NCBI RefSeq assembly: GCF_002277025.1
Contig: NZ_NIWD01000008.1
Location: 880,877-944,876, forward strand
From: Sphingopyxis sp. GW247-27LB
GTDB lineage: Bacteria > Pseudomonadota > Alphaproteobacteria > Sphingomonadales > Sphingomonadaceae
Direction of reading: 5' to 3'
Length of the DNA stretch: 64,000 bases
Below the pieces are notes generated by a model, which was given only the letters and a program-made list of their open reading frames with translations, was not told the DNA's origin and did no database searches. Both the position numbers and the translations under genes were made by a program. Below are positions 17,029-26,180 of the stretch, piece by piece; the first letter of the stretch is position 1; each line of letters opens with the position of its first letter.

Positions 17029-18375
17029 TTGCGCGGCTGGATATTCTTCCACCGGGATCTCGACCCGGCCTTGCCCGAGGTTCCTGAGATCCTGCGCTTC
17101 AAGGAGGCCGCCGCGGCGCGCGGCATCGCGTTGCAGGTGCTGAAGCCGCATGATTTCGATATCGTCGCGGCACCGCATGACGACTGGTCGGTGCATTATG
17201 AGGGGCGCTCGCTCAAGCGGCCCGATTTCATCCTGTGCCGGACGGGCGCCGAAACCGATTATTTCACGCTGGCGGTGCTGCGCCATTTCGAGCGGCGCGG
17301 AGTGCGGCTGATCAACGGGTCGGAGACGATCGACCTCGTCGCCGACAAGCTGCACACGATGCAGCGGCTCGCGCGGGCGGGGCTTGCCATCCCGGCGACG
17401 ATGCTCGGCAAATTCCCGATCGACGCCGACGTCATCGAGCAGGAGCTGGGCTTTCCCGTCATCGTAAAGACGCTTCGCGGCACGCGCGGGACGGGGGTGC
17501 TGAAATGCGAGGATCGCAACCAGTTCGCCGATCTCGCCGGGCTGCTCGCCAGCGCCGAGGCGAAGGCCGATTTCCTGTTCCAGCATTATGTGCGGTCGAG
17601 CCACGGCCGCGACGTGCGCGTGCTCGTCATCGGCGGGCGCGTGATCGCGGCGATGGAGCGCCGCGCGCCGCCGGGGCATTTCAAGTCCAACGTTTCGCTC
17701 GGCGGCGTCGGCGTTGCGCATACGCCGACGGGCGAGATGGCCGAGCTCGCCGTGCGGGCGGCCGATGCCCTTGGGCTCGAGGTCGCGGGGATCGACATAT
17801 TGTTCGACGAGGAAGGCTATCGCATCTGCGAGGCCAATTCGGCACCGGGCTTCCAGGGGCTGGAGCGCGCCTGCGGGATCGACGTGCCGGGCGCGGTCTT
17901 CGACTGGATCGAGGCGAGCCACGCGATGCAGGCGCGCCCGATCAAGGCGGTCACGGGCGAGGCGCTGATCGACCTCGTCTTCGGTGGCCGGCTGCGCCTG
18001 CGCGCAATCAGCGACCGGCTCGACGATCGGCACCTGTTCGCGCGCGCCGCCGGGGTGCGGCTGATCGGTGCGGGGGCGGCATCGCTTGTCACCTCGCTCG
18101 TGCCGTCGAGCCGGATCGAGAAGCACAGCCTCGTCGCGAGCCGCCTCGAGCATCTGCGCGCCGACGCGCGCGGCGTGCCGCTGGCGCCCGGCAACGCGAT
18201 CGAACAGGAACAGGTGCTGCTCACCCTGCTCGCGGTCTCGATCTGGGCCGCGATCCTGCCGTGGCTGGCGGGCGCCGGGTCGCTGGTCGCCGGGGCGCTG
18301 TCGCTGCTCACCCTCTCTTTCCCGGCCGTCTTCCTGCTCACGCGCGGGCGAGGGCGGCGGGAGCCGGCGCGATGA
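17029..18375 (+). CDS. RimK/glutathione-synthase-like ATP-grasp ligase with membrane tail
   Basis: A 448-aa protein. I choose the TTG at 17029, which has AAGGAG just upstream; ATG at 16942 has no ribosome site. A pre-ATP-grasp domain (HRDLDPALPEVPEILRFKEA) precedes an ATP-grasp core with the lysine in PVIVKTLRGTRGTGVLK, the flexible loop MERRAPPGHFKSN, and the metal-binding end ILFDEEGYRICEANSAPGFQ. About 140 residues follow, ending in two hydrophobic segments and a basic tail, so the enzyme is membrane-associated. The family joins an amino acid to a carboxylate. It is coupled (ATGA) to the permease gene and lies between two sulfur units. Substrate unknown. Confidence 0.75.
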   Translation: MRGWIFFHRDLDPALPEVPEILRFKEAAAARGIALQVLKPHDFDIVAAPHDDWSVHYEGRSLKRPDFILCRTGAETDYFTLAVLRHFERRGVRLINGSETIDLVADKLHTMQRLARAGLAIPATMLGKFPIDADVIEQELGFPVIVKTLRGTRGTGVLKCEDRNQFADLAGLLASAEAKADFLFQHYVRSSHGRDVRVLVIGGRVIAAMERRAPPGHFKSNVSLGGVGVAHTPTGEMAELAVRAADALGLEVAGIDILFDEEGYRICEANSAPGFQGLERACGIDVPGAVFDWIEASHAMQARPIKAVTGEALIDLVFGGRLRLRAISDRLDDRHLFARAAGVRLIGAGAASLVTSLVPSSRIEKHSLVASRLEHLRADARGVPLAPGNAIEQEQVLLTLLAVSIWAAILPWLAGAGSLVAGALSLLTLSFPAVFLLTRGRGRREPAR

Positions 18376-19163
18376 TTCCCGGGACCGAATTGTCCTTTGC
18401 GGCGCTGCTTCCCTTCATCCTCATCGGCTTCACCGCGCAGCTTATCGACAGCGCGCTCGGCATGGCCTTCGGCGTCGTCGGCGCGGCGCTGCTGCTCGCG
18501 CTCGGCATGCCGCCGGCGTCGGCGTCGGCCGCGATCCATGCGGCGGAGAGCTTTACCAGCGGCGTGTCGGGGCTCAGTCACGCGCTGCAGAGGAACGTCG
18601 ACTGGCGGCTGTTCCGCCGCCTCGTCGTCCCCGGCATCATCGGCGGACTGATCGGCGCTTTCATCCTCGTCCATCTCGACATCGGTATCGCGCGGCCCGT
18701 GGTGCTGACCTATCTGGGGGCGGTCGGCGTCTATCTGATGTGGCGCGGCGCGCGGCGGCCGCAGACCTATCGCGATCTCAAACTCGTCGGCGGTCTCGGC
18801 TTCGTGGGCGGCGTTCTCGACGGGTCGGGCGGGGGCGGCTGGGGGCCGGTGGTCACCGCGAACCTGCTCGCGCAGGGCGGCGAGCCGCGGCGGGTGATCG
18901 GCACGGCCAATGCGTCCGAATTCTTCGTGACGGTCACCATCGCCGCCAGCTTCATCGGAACGCTGGGCTGGCAGAGTTTCGGCGTCATGGCGATCGGGCT
19001 GCTGATCGGCGGCGTCCTGGGAGCGCCGGTGGGGGCCTGGCTCGTGCGCCGGCTGCGCGCAGAGCTGATCGTTACCGCGGCGGGCGCGCTTCTCCTGCTG
19101 GCGAGCGGCTATGGATTCCTGGCGCTGATGTTCGAGCCGGTGCCCGCTTTCCCGCGATTTTGA
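18372..19163 (+). CDS. TauE/SafE (TSUP) family membrane permease
   Basis: A 263-aa inner-membrane protein with about eight hydrophobic segments in two repeats. The first repeat has DSALGMAFGVVGAALLLALG and the second has DGSGGGGWGPVVTANLLAQG, both typical of the sulfite exporter/TauE family. Its ATG overlaps the stop of the ATP-grasp gene. Members export sulfite, sulfoacetate or other organosulfur anions, or import sulfate or thiosulfate. Between two organosulfur dioxygenase units it could dispose of excess sulfite or export the organic remnant. It starts the convergence with no terminator before the 613-nt gap. Confidence 0.85.
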   Translation: MIPGTELSFAALLPFILIGFTAQLIDSALGMAFGVVGAALLLALGMPPASASAAIHAAESFTSGVSGLSHALQRNVDWRLFRRLVVPGIIGGLIGAFILVHLDIGIARPVVLTYLGAVGVYLMWRGARRPQTYRDLKLVGGLGFVGGVLDGSGGGGWGPVVTANLLAQGGEPRRVIGTANASEFFVTVTIAASFIGTLGWQSFGVMAIGLLIGGVLGAPVGAWLVRRLRAELIVTAAGALLLLASGYGFLALMFEPVPAFPRF

Positions 19164-19227
19164 CGCGCCGCAAGCATCGACTGGCCGCCTGAAAGATTTT
19201 CTTCGTCGCAAAAGCGGGCGATGAATG

Positions 19228-19256
19228 TTGACGAATCCAAAATCAATCTTTTAAGT
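19228..19256 (+). promoter_or_regulatory. putative promoter of the TonB receptor-tauD unit
   Basis: TTGACG (19228-19233), a 17-nt AT-rich spacer and TTAAGT (19251-19256), followed by TTGAG. It lies about 52 nt before the conserved leader copy, nearly the same spacing as at 16882-16910. The rest of the 613-nt gap 19164-19776 holds the leader copy, a short frame and then C-rich sequence in which I see no gene. Confidence 0.45.
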
Positions 19257-19308
19257 TGAGTTTGTTGTTCGGACCTGGTCGAGACGGGCAACGGCTCTCC
19301 CCATCGAC

Positions 19309-19400
19309 CCGCGGCTTTTGACCGGGAAGCAGCTTGCTCCGCGTTACCAACGGCTAAAGCGCGTGATGCTCGGGCGACAGCGCCAGGCATTGCGTTCCCC
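19309..19400 (+). promoter_or_regulatory. conserved 92-nt leader element, copy R (upstream of TonB receptor)
   Basis: Second copy of the element at 16742-16833, in the opposite genomic orientation but the same orientation relative to its own downstream genes. Most of the eight differences are transitions, and several of them cluster at the 3' end; the first 79 nt differ at four places. CGTT-ACC-AACG can form a small stem here. About 370 nt separate it from the receptor start. Together with the other copy it suggests common control of both sulfur units. Confidence 0.6.
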
Positions 19401-19416
19401 CAGAAGGGGTATTGCG

Positions 19417-19443
19417 ATGCGTATGTGTAGCAGCAGTTCATAG
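19417..19443 (+). CDS. possible short leader ORF (MRMCSSSS)
   Basis: AGAAGGGG followed 7 nt later by ATG and eight codons, one cysteine (TGT, a rare codon in this genome) and four serines, then TAG. It follows the conserved leader at a position similar to the short frame at 16695-16718. Sulfur genes of other bacteria are known to be controlled by cysteine-containing leader peptides, so a sensor role is conceivable, but the two copies do not share residues beyond Met. Confidence 0.3.
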   Translation: MRMCSSSS

Positions 19444-19776
19444 ACGATCGCCGATGATATCGCGCGCCGGGTAGCGGATCGACCGCATCCGGGCGCCCAT
19501 CGTCGGCCCATCCTTTCATCCCGGCCGCGCCTCCCTTTCGCTTGGGCGCCTGCGGCCATGCGTCCGGCGTGCTCCGCGCGCCGGCGGCAGGTGAATCATG
19601 CCTTTGCTGACCCAATCCGACCTGTCGGATCTGGCTCGCTATCCCGCGTCCCTGCGCAGCGCCGCCCGTGCGCTGTGGGGTGCCGGGCTGGCGCACGGCC
19701 GATCCGGCCCGGCGCACCGCGCCCGTTTCCATCCACCCAAACAGGGGGCGGGATCGCCGCCCGGGGACCATGACTT

Positions 19777-22221
19777 ATGACGAAATATTCTCCCGCTTTC
19801 CGTTTCAAGCTCCTGCTGGGCGCCGCCGTCCTGTTGCCGTCGGCGCCCGCGTGGGCGACCGAAGTCGCGGCCGCCGCCGAAACCCGTACCGGCGACGCCG
19901 CGGCTTCGGAAGCGGCTGCGGCCGACAGCGCCGCGACCGAGGCGGCGGTCGAGGCCGACTATGCCGACACGATCATCGTATCGGCGCGGCGCCGCGATGA
20001 AAGCGCCCAGGACGTTCCCATCGCGCTGTCGGTCGTCGGGGCCGACACGCTCGAGGCGACGGGCAATTACACGCTGTCGCAGGTGCAGCAACTCGTGCCG
20101 AGCCTGCAGGTGTTCAGCTTCAACCCGCGCAACACCAACATCAACATCCGCGGTCTCGGCAGCAATGTCGCGCTGACCAACGACGGGCTGGAGAATGGCG
20201 TCGGCTTCTATATCGACAATGTTTATTACGGCCGCCTCGGCCAGTCGCAGTTCGACCTTGTCGACCTGCAGCAGATCGAGGTGCTGCGCGGGCCGCAGGG
20301 TACGCTGTTCGGCAAGAACACGACTTCGGGCGCGATCAACATCAGCTCGCGAAAGCCGAGCTTCGATCCCGAATTCTCGGGCGAGGCGAGCGTCGGCGAC
20401 TATGGCTATTATCAGTTGCGCGGCTCGGCCTCGGGGCCGCTCGTCGACGATCTGCTCGCGGTGCGGCTTTCGGGTTCGGTGACCGAACGGCGCGGATTCC
20501 TTTACAATGTCACGCAGAACGCGCGCGCGCAGGGTTATTCGAACTGGAGCGTGCGCGGACAGTTGCTCTTCACGCCCTCCGCGGACCTCGAGGTGCGGAT
20601 CATCGGCGACTTCGCGCGTCAGAAGCAGAACCACGTCCTCAACGTCTTCGCCAATTATTACGACACTTACGTCGATGGCACCCCCATCCCGAACAATTTC
20701 GCCGAGCGCGTCGCGCGCTATCCGGGCTATGCCTTCCCGACCATCGACCCCTTCGCGCGGCGCGGCGAGGCCGATAGCCATTATCAGTCGAACATGGACG
20801 GCTATGGCGTGTCGGGACAGGTCGACTGGGACGTCGGGCCGGCGAAGCTGACCTCGATCACCGCCTATCGCTGGTGGAACTGGAATCCCGCGAACGACGG
20901 CGATTCCACATCGCTGCCGGTCGTCACGCTCGCGCAATTCTCGAACCGCCAGCGCCAGTTCAGCCAGGAATTCCGGCTGGCCTCAGATACCGACGGCCCG
21001 ATCGATTATGTCGTCGGCGCCTATTATTTCTGGCAGATCATCCGCGGTTCGGGTCGCACGGGCTACGGCAGCGCGGCGCCCGCCTGGTTCCTGCCGACGG
21101 TGCCCGCCAATGTCGCCGCGCTGGCGCTCGACGGCTTCGAGGTCAATCCGCGGTCGGACCCCCAGACCAGAAGCCTAGCCTTCTTCGGCCAGGCCGACTG
21201 GAAGATCGGCGATCGCCTCACCCTGACCGCGGGCCTCCGCTTCACCCACGAGAAGAAGAAGGGGTCGTTCAGCCAGGTCTGGGTGGCCGGGGCCGATCCT
21301 GCGACGCTGCCCGACGCGCTGGCCGCCGCCGTCATCAACATCCGCAATCTGTTCAGCCCCGAAACCAGCTATTCGACCGGCTTCAGCGACGACAGCCTGT
21401 CGGGCCTCGCGACGCTGTCGTGGCAGGCGAGCGACGATCTGCTCGTCTATGCAAGCTACGCGCGCGGCAACAAGTCGGGCGGCCTCAACCTGACCAACCT
21501 GCCCACCGGGGTCGACCCCGACGTCGCGCCCGAGACGGTCGACAATTACGAAATCGGCATCAAGTCGCAATGGCTCGACAGGGCGGTGACGCTGAACGCC
21601 GCCGCCTATTGGACCGAGATCACCGACTATCAGACCGCGATCTTCGAGCAGGTGTCGGAGATCAACTATCGCCAGTATATCGCCAACATCCCCGGCGCGC
21701 GATCGCGCGGCATCGAGGTCGACCTGTCGGCGGCGCCGACCGACCGGCTGAGCTTCTACGGTTCGCTGGCCTATACCGACACCACCTATCTCAGCTATCC
21801 CGAAGCCCCGCAGGCGCCCGAGCGGGCGAACGAGGGCGGCAATCAGGACCTGACCGGCAAGCGCCTGCCCGGCGTGCCGAAATTCACCTGGACGGTCGGC
21901 GGCGACGCTTCCGCGCCGCTGGGCGCGCTCGGCGGGCGCGAACTGTCGCTCTATGCCCACGCCGACTATTCGCATCGCTCGTCGTTCAACACCTCGTCGA
22001 GCAACAGCATCTACGCCGAAGTGCCCGGCTACGGCATCGCCAACGCGCGCATCGGCCTGCGCACCGAGGACGGCCTGCTCGACCTGTCGGTCTGGGCGCG
22101 CAACCTGTTCGACAAGGATTATTTCCAGACGCTCGGCGCGATGCCCGGCGCGACCGGCATCGTCACCGCGCTAATCGGCGAGCCGCGCACTGTCGGCCTG
22201 ACACTGCGGACGAAGCTCTGA
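19777..22221 (+). CDS. TonB-dependent receptor, sulfur-island type
   Basis: An 814-aa outer-membrane receptor: signal peptide ending near APAWA, an Ala/Glu-rich spacer of about 35 residues, a plug starting DTIIVSARRRDESAQDVPIAL, the GPQGTLFGKNTTSGAINISS segment, and a barrel. It ends in LTLRTKL instead of the usual terminal aromatic residue. It is followed after 91 nt by a TauD-family dioxygenase and preceded by the conserved leader, so it probably imports an organosulfur compound such as a sulfate ester, under sulfur limitation. The acidic spacer after the signal peptide is longer than in the receptor at 3021-5276. Confidence 0.88.
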   Translation: MTKYSPAFRFKLLLGAAVLLPSAPAWATEVAAAAETRTGDAAASEAAAADSAATEAAVEADYADTIIVSARRRDESAQDVPIALSVVGADTLEATGNYTLSQVQQLVPSLQVFSFNPRNTNINIRGLGSNVALTNDGLENGVGFYIDNVYYGRLGQSQFDLVDLQQIEVLRGPQGTLFGKNTTSGAINISSRKPSFDPEFSGEASVGDYGYYQLRGSASGPLVDDLLAVRLSGSVTERRGFLYNVTQNARAQGYSNWSVRGQLLFTPSADLEVRIIGDFARQKQNHVLNVFANYYDTYVDGTPIPNNFAERVARYPGYAFPTIDPFARRGEADSHYQSNMDGYGVSGQVDWDVGPAKLTSITAYRWWNWNPANDGDSTSLPVVTLAQFSNRQRQFSQEFRLASDTDGPIDYVVGAYYFWQIIRGSGRTGYGSAAPAWFLPTVPANVAALALDGFEVNPRSDPQTRSLAFFGQADWKIGDRLTLTAGLRFTHEKKKGSFSQVWVAGADPATLPDALAAAVINIRNLFSPETSYSTGFSDDSLSGLATLSWQASDDLLVYASYARGNKSGGLNLTNLPTGVDPDVAPETVDNYEIGIKSQWLDRAVTLNAAAYWTEITDYQTAIFEQVSEINYRQYIANIPGARSRGIEVDLSAAPTDRLSFYGSLAYTDTTYLSYPEAPQAPERANEGGNQDLTGKRLPGVPKFTWTVGGDASAPLGALGGRELSLYAHADYSHRSSFNTSSSNSIYAEVPGYGIANARIGLRTEDGLLDLSVWARNLFDKDYFQTLGAMPGATGIVTALIGEPRTVGLTLRTKL

Positions 22222-22312
22222 TGCGCGCCCGCATCCTTTCGCGCCAAGCGCCCCGCCATTCGCCGCTCGTGCGTCGAATAACCCCCGCCGTCGCAACTTC
22301 AGGAGATCGATC

Positions 22313-23266
22313 ATGACGGACCTTCACACCAGCTATGCCAATGCCCGCGACAAGACTATCCCGCTCGACGTCACGCCCGTGACGGGCACGATCGGCGCCA
22401 TCGTGAACGGCGTCCAGCTCTCGGGCGACCTGCCCGCGGCAACGGTGCAGGCGATCCAGGCCGCGCTCGTGCGCCACAAGGTGCTCTTCTTCCGCGATCA
22501 GCAGCATCTGACCGACCGGGAGCATGAGGATTTCGCCGCGCTGCTCGGCGATCCGGTCGCGCACCCGACGGTGCCGGTCGCCGAAGGCTCGCGCTATCTG
22601 CTCGAGCTCGACAGCAAGGAAGGCTATGCCGCGTCGAGCTGGCACACCGACGTGACCTTTGTCGATGCCTATCCCAAGGCGTCGATCCTGCGCGCGCTCA
22701 CCATTCCCGAAGCGGGCGGCGATACGCAATGGGCGAACGGCGAGACCGCCTATGAAGGGCTGCCCGAGGTGCTGCGCCAGCTCGTGAACACGCTCTGGGC
22801 AACCCACACCAACCTCTATGACTATGCGTCGATCCTCCAGTCGGCGCCCGATGGCGAAAGCGCGGCAAAGCGGATCAAGGAGCATCAGGGCGTCTTCGCC
22901 TCGACGGTCTATGAAACCGAGCACCCGGTGGTGCGCGTCCATCCGGTCAGCGGCCAGCGCAGCCTGCTGCTCGGCCATTTCGTCAAGCAGTTCGTCGGAC
23001 TGAATGCCACCGACAGCGCGCGGCTGTTCCAGACGCTGCAGGAGCATATCACCAAGCCCGAGAATGTCGTGCGCTGGCGCTGGCGCGCGGGCGACGTCGC
23101 CATCTGGGACAATCAGGCGACCCAGCACCGCGCGACCGCCGACTTCGGGCTGCAGCGCCGCACGCTGCGCCGCGCGACGATCGCCGGTGAAGTGCCGGTC
23201 GCGATCGACGGCCGCCGGAGCCGCACGGTGCGCAAGGACAAGGCGGTTCAATACGAGCCGGCCTGA
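22313..23266 (+). CDS. TauD/AtsK family 2-oxoglutarate dioxygenase (alkylsulfatase-like)
   Basis: A 317-aa Fe(II)/2-oxoglutarate dioxygenase. Iron ligands are H111/D113 in SSWHTDVTF and His272 in ATQHRATADF; arginines after it bind 2-oxoglutarate. The segment TPVTGTIGAIVNGVQLSGDL at the N-terminus and a basic C-terminal tail resemble the alkylsulfatase AtsK more than TauD. It would oxidise the carbon next to the sulfate ester and release sulfate. The ATG has AGGAG upstream and follows the TonB receptor in the same transcript. It is clearly a paralogue of 15655-16539 but not a recent duplicate. Confidence 0.88.
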   Translation: MTDLHTSYANARDKTIPLDVTPVTGTIGAIVNGVQLSGDLPAATVQAIQAALVRHKVLFFRDQQHLTDREHEDFAALLGDPVAHPTVPVAEGSRYLLELDSKEGYAASSWHTDVTFVDAYPKASILRALTIPEAGGDTQWANGETAYEGLPEVLRQLVNTLWATHTNLYDYASILQSAPDGESAAKRIKEHQGVFASTVYETEHPVVRVHPVSGQRSLLLGHFVKQFVGLNATDSARLFQTLQEHITKPENVVRWRWRAGDVAIWDNQATQHRATADFGLQRRTLRRATIAGEVPVAIDGRRSRTVRKDKAVQYEPA

Positions 23267-23421
23267 CAGGCGACAGGCCGGCGCCGCTCTCCTCTCCCTC
23301 CTGTGACCGCGCCGGTCCAGACTGCGGCGCGCCCGGGTTCCATTCGCCCGCGGCGCGCCGGCCCTTCCGACGCTCATTGTCGGCGGAGGTGTCGCCGGAT
23401 GGCTTTTTCCGGCCCTACCTT

Positions 23422-23534
23422 CTCCCCTCCCTTTTAGGGAGAGGCTGGGGGTGGGTAGCCGCCGAAGGCGGCGTTCTTTCGTGGGCTCGTCCGCTCGCGC
23501 ACCCACCCCTAACCCCTCCCTAAAAGGGAGGGGA
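23422..23534. repeat. palindromic repeat family B, copy 1
   Basis: Starts CTCCCCTCCCTTTTAGGG and ends in the inverse CCCTAAAAGGGAGGGG, with a central GCCGCCGAAGGCGGC hairpin. A near-identical copy in the same orientation is at 63551-63664. It fills most of the 319-nt gap between the dioxygenase and ispG, convergent genes, so it may also act as a terminator. The rest of the gap shows no gene. Confidence 0.85.
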
Positions 23535-23585
23535 ATGGCTCAAATCCACCCCGAAGCAGACGTACGGCAATAAACGATATATTCG

Positions 23586-24737
23586 CTAAGCCGCCTTGCC
23601 GTGCAGCGTGTCCATGCTCACCGCGCTTCCGGCCTCGATTTCGGCGGCCTTGGCTTCGACCAGCCTGACGATGTGCTGGATCATGTCGGCGTCGGCGACA
23701 TGGTGGTCGGTGACGCCCGACAGATAGACCATATGCTTGCCGTTGCCGCCGCCGGTGATGCCGATGTCGGTCTCGCGCGCCTCGCCGGGACCGTTGACGA
23801 CGCAGCCGAGGACCGAGAGCGACATCGGGGTCTTGATGTGCTGGAGCGCGTCCTCGAGCGCCTGGACGGTGCGGATGACGTCGAAGCCCTGGCGCGCGCA
23901 GCTGGGGCAGGAGACGACGCGGACGCCGCGGGTGCGGAGGCCCAGCGATTTCAATATCTCATAACCGACGCGCACTTCCTCTTCGGGCTCGGCCGAGAGG
24001 CTGACGCGGATCGTGTCGCCGATGCCCGCCCAGAGGAGGTTGCCGATGCCGAGCGCGCTCTTGACCGTGCCCCCGATCAGCCCGCCCGCTTCGGTGATGC
24101 CGAGGTGCAGCGGGCAGTCGACCGCCTCGGCGAGTTGCATGTAGGAGGCGACCGCGAGGAAGACGTCGCTCGCCTTCACCGCGACCTTATAATCGTGGAA
24201 GTCGTGGTCCTGCAGCAGCTTGATATGGTCGAGCGCGCTTTCGACCAGCGCCTCGGGGCAGGGCTCGCCATATTTTTCGAGCAGGTCCTTCTCGAGGCTG
24301 CCCGCATTCACCCCGATGCGGATCGCGCAGCCGTTCGCCTTGGCGGCGCGGACGACCTCGCCGACGCGCTCGCTGCTGCCGATATTGCCGGGGTTGATAC
24401 GCAGGCAGGCCGCGCCCGCATCGGCGGCTTCCAATGCGCGCTTATAGTGGAAATGGATGTCGGCGATGATCGGAATCCGCGCCGCGCGGACGATCGACCC
24501 GAGCGCCGCGGTCGACTCGGTGTCGGGGCAGGAGACGCGGATCAGGTCGGCGCCGGCATCCTCGCAGCGGCGGATCTGGTCGATCGTCGCCACCGCGTCG
24601 CTGGTCGGCGTGTTGGTCATCGTCTGGACGCTGATCGGCGCGCCGCCGCCGACGGGGACGTCGCCCACCATGATGCGGCGGCAGTTGCGTCTGGAGATGT
24701 CGCGCCAGGGGCGCAGGCCGGGATTGTGATCGCTCAT
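23586..24737 (-). CDS. ispG: flavodoxin-dependent 4-hydroxy-3-methylbut-2-enyl-diphosphate synthase
   Basis: A 383-aa [4Fe-4S] enzyme of the MEP isoprenoid pathway, converting MEcPP to HMBPP. The cluster cysteines are C277 and C280 in [10 protein letters not shown] and C312 in [10 protein letters not shown], with Glu319 as fourth ligand. The TIM-barrel opening [19 protein letters not shown] is standard. Length fits the bacterial single-module form. It stands alone on the minus strand, between a repeat and the divergent TorF gene. No regulatory feature is evident. Confidence 0.96.
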   Translation of the reverse strand: MSDHNPGLRPWRDISRRNCRRIMVGDVPVGGGAPISVQTMTNTPTSDAVATIDQIRRCEDAGADLIRVSCPDTESTAALGSIVRAARIPIIADIHFHYKRALEAADAGAACLRINPGNIGSSERVGEVVRAAKANGCAIRIGVNAGSLEKDLLEKYGEPCPEALVESALDHIKLLQDHDFHDYKVAVKASDVFLAVASYMQLAEAVDCPLHLGITEAGGLIGGTVKSALGIGNLLWAGIGDTIRVSLSAEPEEEVRVGYEILKSLGLRTRGVRVVSCPSCARQGFDVIRTVQALEDALQHIKTPMSLSVLGCVVNGPGEARETDIGITGGGNGKHMVYLSGVTDHHVADADMIQHIVRLVEAKAAEIEAGSAVSMDTLHGKAA

Positions 24738-24868
24738 AGGGTCGTCCTCGGGGAGAGTGCCCGCTCTTTAGCCGTCCCGCCGCCGCTTGGCAAAGCGGTT
24801 GCGCATGTACGCCGCGACGGCCAAGGTCGCGGCCCCGCCACGACCCCGCCACGACCCGAGGAAAGACG

Positions 24869-25606
24869 ATGACCCGCCTGTTTGCCGCCGCCCTGTTCGC
24901 CTTGTCGGGACTCGCCGTTCCCGCTGCCGCGCAGGAGGTGCCGACCGGCCCGATCGACGTGTCGGGCGGGGTCGAGGTCGTCACGGACTACCGGTTCCGG
25001 GGGATTTCACTCAGCGGCGGCGACGTCGCGGTGCAGCCGACGATCACGCTCAGCCACGACAGCGGCCTCTATCTCGGCGCATGGGGATCGACCATCGAGG
25101 ATACGCCGGCGTTCGGCGAGGCCGAGGTCGACCTGTACGGCGGCTATGCGACCGAAGTCGCGCCGGGAACCTCGATCGACCTCGGGCTGACCTATTATTG
25201 GTATCCGGACGGCGAGCGCGCCGCGGGCCCGAGCGACTATGTCGAGGCGACGGGCAAGCTGTCGCACATGCTGGGGCCGGTCGAGGCGACGGCGCGGCTC
25301 AGCTATGCGCCGAGCCAGGCGGCGATCGGGCATGACGACAGCCTCTATCTGGCGGCCGACCTGTCGGCGGGCATCCCGACCACGCCGCTGACGTTGTCGG
25401 CGTCGGCCGGCTACACCGACGGCGGGCTCGCCGCGCTCGCGCCGGGCGGGCATTATTGGGACTGGTCGCTCGGCGCCTCGGCGAGCTTCGGCCGGCTGAC
25501 CGCCGGCATCAAATATGTCGACACCGACATTCCAACGACGGGGGTGAAGGCGGTCGACAAATATTTCGATTCGGGCGTAGTCCTGTCGCTTGGGCTGTCG
25601 TTCTAG
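24869..25606 (+). CDS. TorF family putative porin, copy 1
   Basis: A 245-aa secreted protein: signal peptide ending PAAAQ, then GGVEVVTDYRFRGISLSGGD, the opening of the Gcw_chp/TorF outer-membrane family, and a beta-rich body ending VVLSLGLSF with a C-terminal Phe. It is probably a small barrel; transport specificity is unknown. Its TAG stop lies within the CTAG at the edge of the element 25603-26208, so the insertion landed exactly at the 3' end without shortening the protein. A paralogue follows at 26577. Confidence 0.88.
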   Translation: MTRLFAAALFALSGLAVPAAAQEVPTGPIDVSGGVEVVTDYRFRGISLSGGDVAVQPTITLSHDSGLYLGAWGSTIEDTPAFGEAEVDLYGGYATEVAPGTSIDLGLTYYWYPDGERAAGPSDYVEATGKLSHMLGPVEATARLSYAPSQAAIGHDDSLYLAADLSAGIPTTPLTLSASAGYTDGGLAALAPGGHYWDWSLGASASFGRLTAGIKYVDTDIPTTGVKAVDKYFDSGVVLSLGLSF

Positions 25607-25627
25607 GCGGCGTGGACAAATTTGAGC

Positions 25628-25912
25628 CAGTATCTGGCGGTGGCCAGTGTCCGCCATGATCTCAGCGAGCGTCACGGCAACGGTCTCCCAGACCCCGGCC
25701 TCGCTCCATCGCCGGAACCGCCGATAGATGGTATTCCAACTGCCATACTTGTTGGGGGGCATCGCGCCACGGCGCACTGCACCGGAGCCGCCAGAGTATG
25801 CCGTTGATGATCGAGCGTTCTGCTCGGGAGGCCGCCACGACCACGGTTCTCAGGCTCGATCGGCAGTAAGCCCTTTAGAACGCGCCATTCCGCCGCGCTC
25901 CACGTCAATCAT
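25628..25912 (-). pseudogene. IS5-family transposase remnant
   Basis: Read across two frameshifts the minus strand gives TWSAAEWRVLKGLLPIEP, then SIINGILWRLRCSAPWRDAP, then SWNTIYRRFRRWSEAGVWE, in the order and spacing of the N-terminal domain of IS5/IS427-type transposases. It stops near MADTGH, so the catalytic DDE part is gone. It cannot make an active enzyme. Confidence 0.85.
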
Positions 25913-25973
25913 CTCAACGCAAGTGGTTGCCGAAACCGGCTGACATTGCAATCATGCCCGTGCGGAGGGCTTT

Positions 25974-26180
25974 ATGGCTTTGGTGGAAGTGCTCGAGGGC
26001 GAGGATCTGGAAAAGCTGCTGTTCGTGGCCGAGTTCGACTTCCTGCCGCGTGTCGGCGAACACCTTGCCCGAGATATAGATGGCTATTTCCATTATTATC
26101 ACATCGTTAAAATCTGGCACCGGCAAGATGCAGCGGACGGGGCCTTTCGGGCATGCTTGCTTGTCACGCTCGACGATTGA
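25974..26180 (+). CDS. small hypothetical protein inside the IS derivative
   Basis: A 68-aa frame, MALVEVLEGEDLEKLLFVAE onward, with an acidic N-terminus and an aromatic centre (GYFHYYHIVKIWHR) ending in FRACLLVTLDD. Composition looks protein-like rather than random, and the frame is intact from ATG to stop inside the terminal repeats. It lies antisense to, and upstream of, the transposase fragment. It could be a passenger gene or a remnant of the region into which the IS first moved. I do not recognise a family. Confidence 0.35.
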   Translation: MALVEVLEGEDLEKLLFVAEFDFLPRVGEHLARDIDGYFHYYHIVKIWHRQDAADGAFRACLLVTLDD

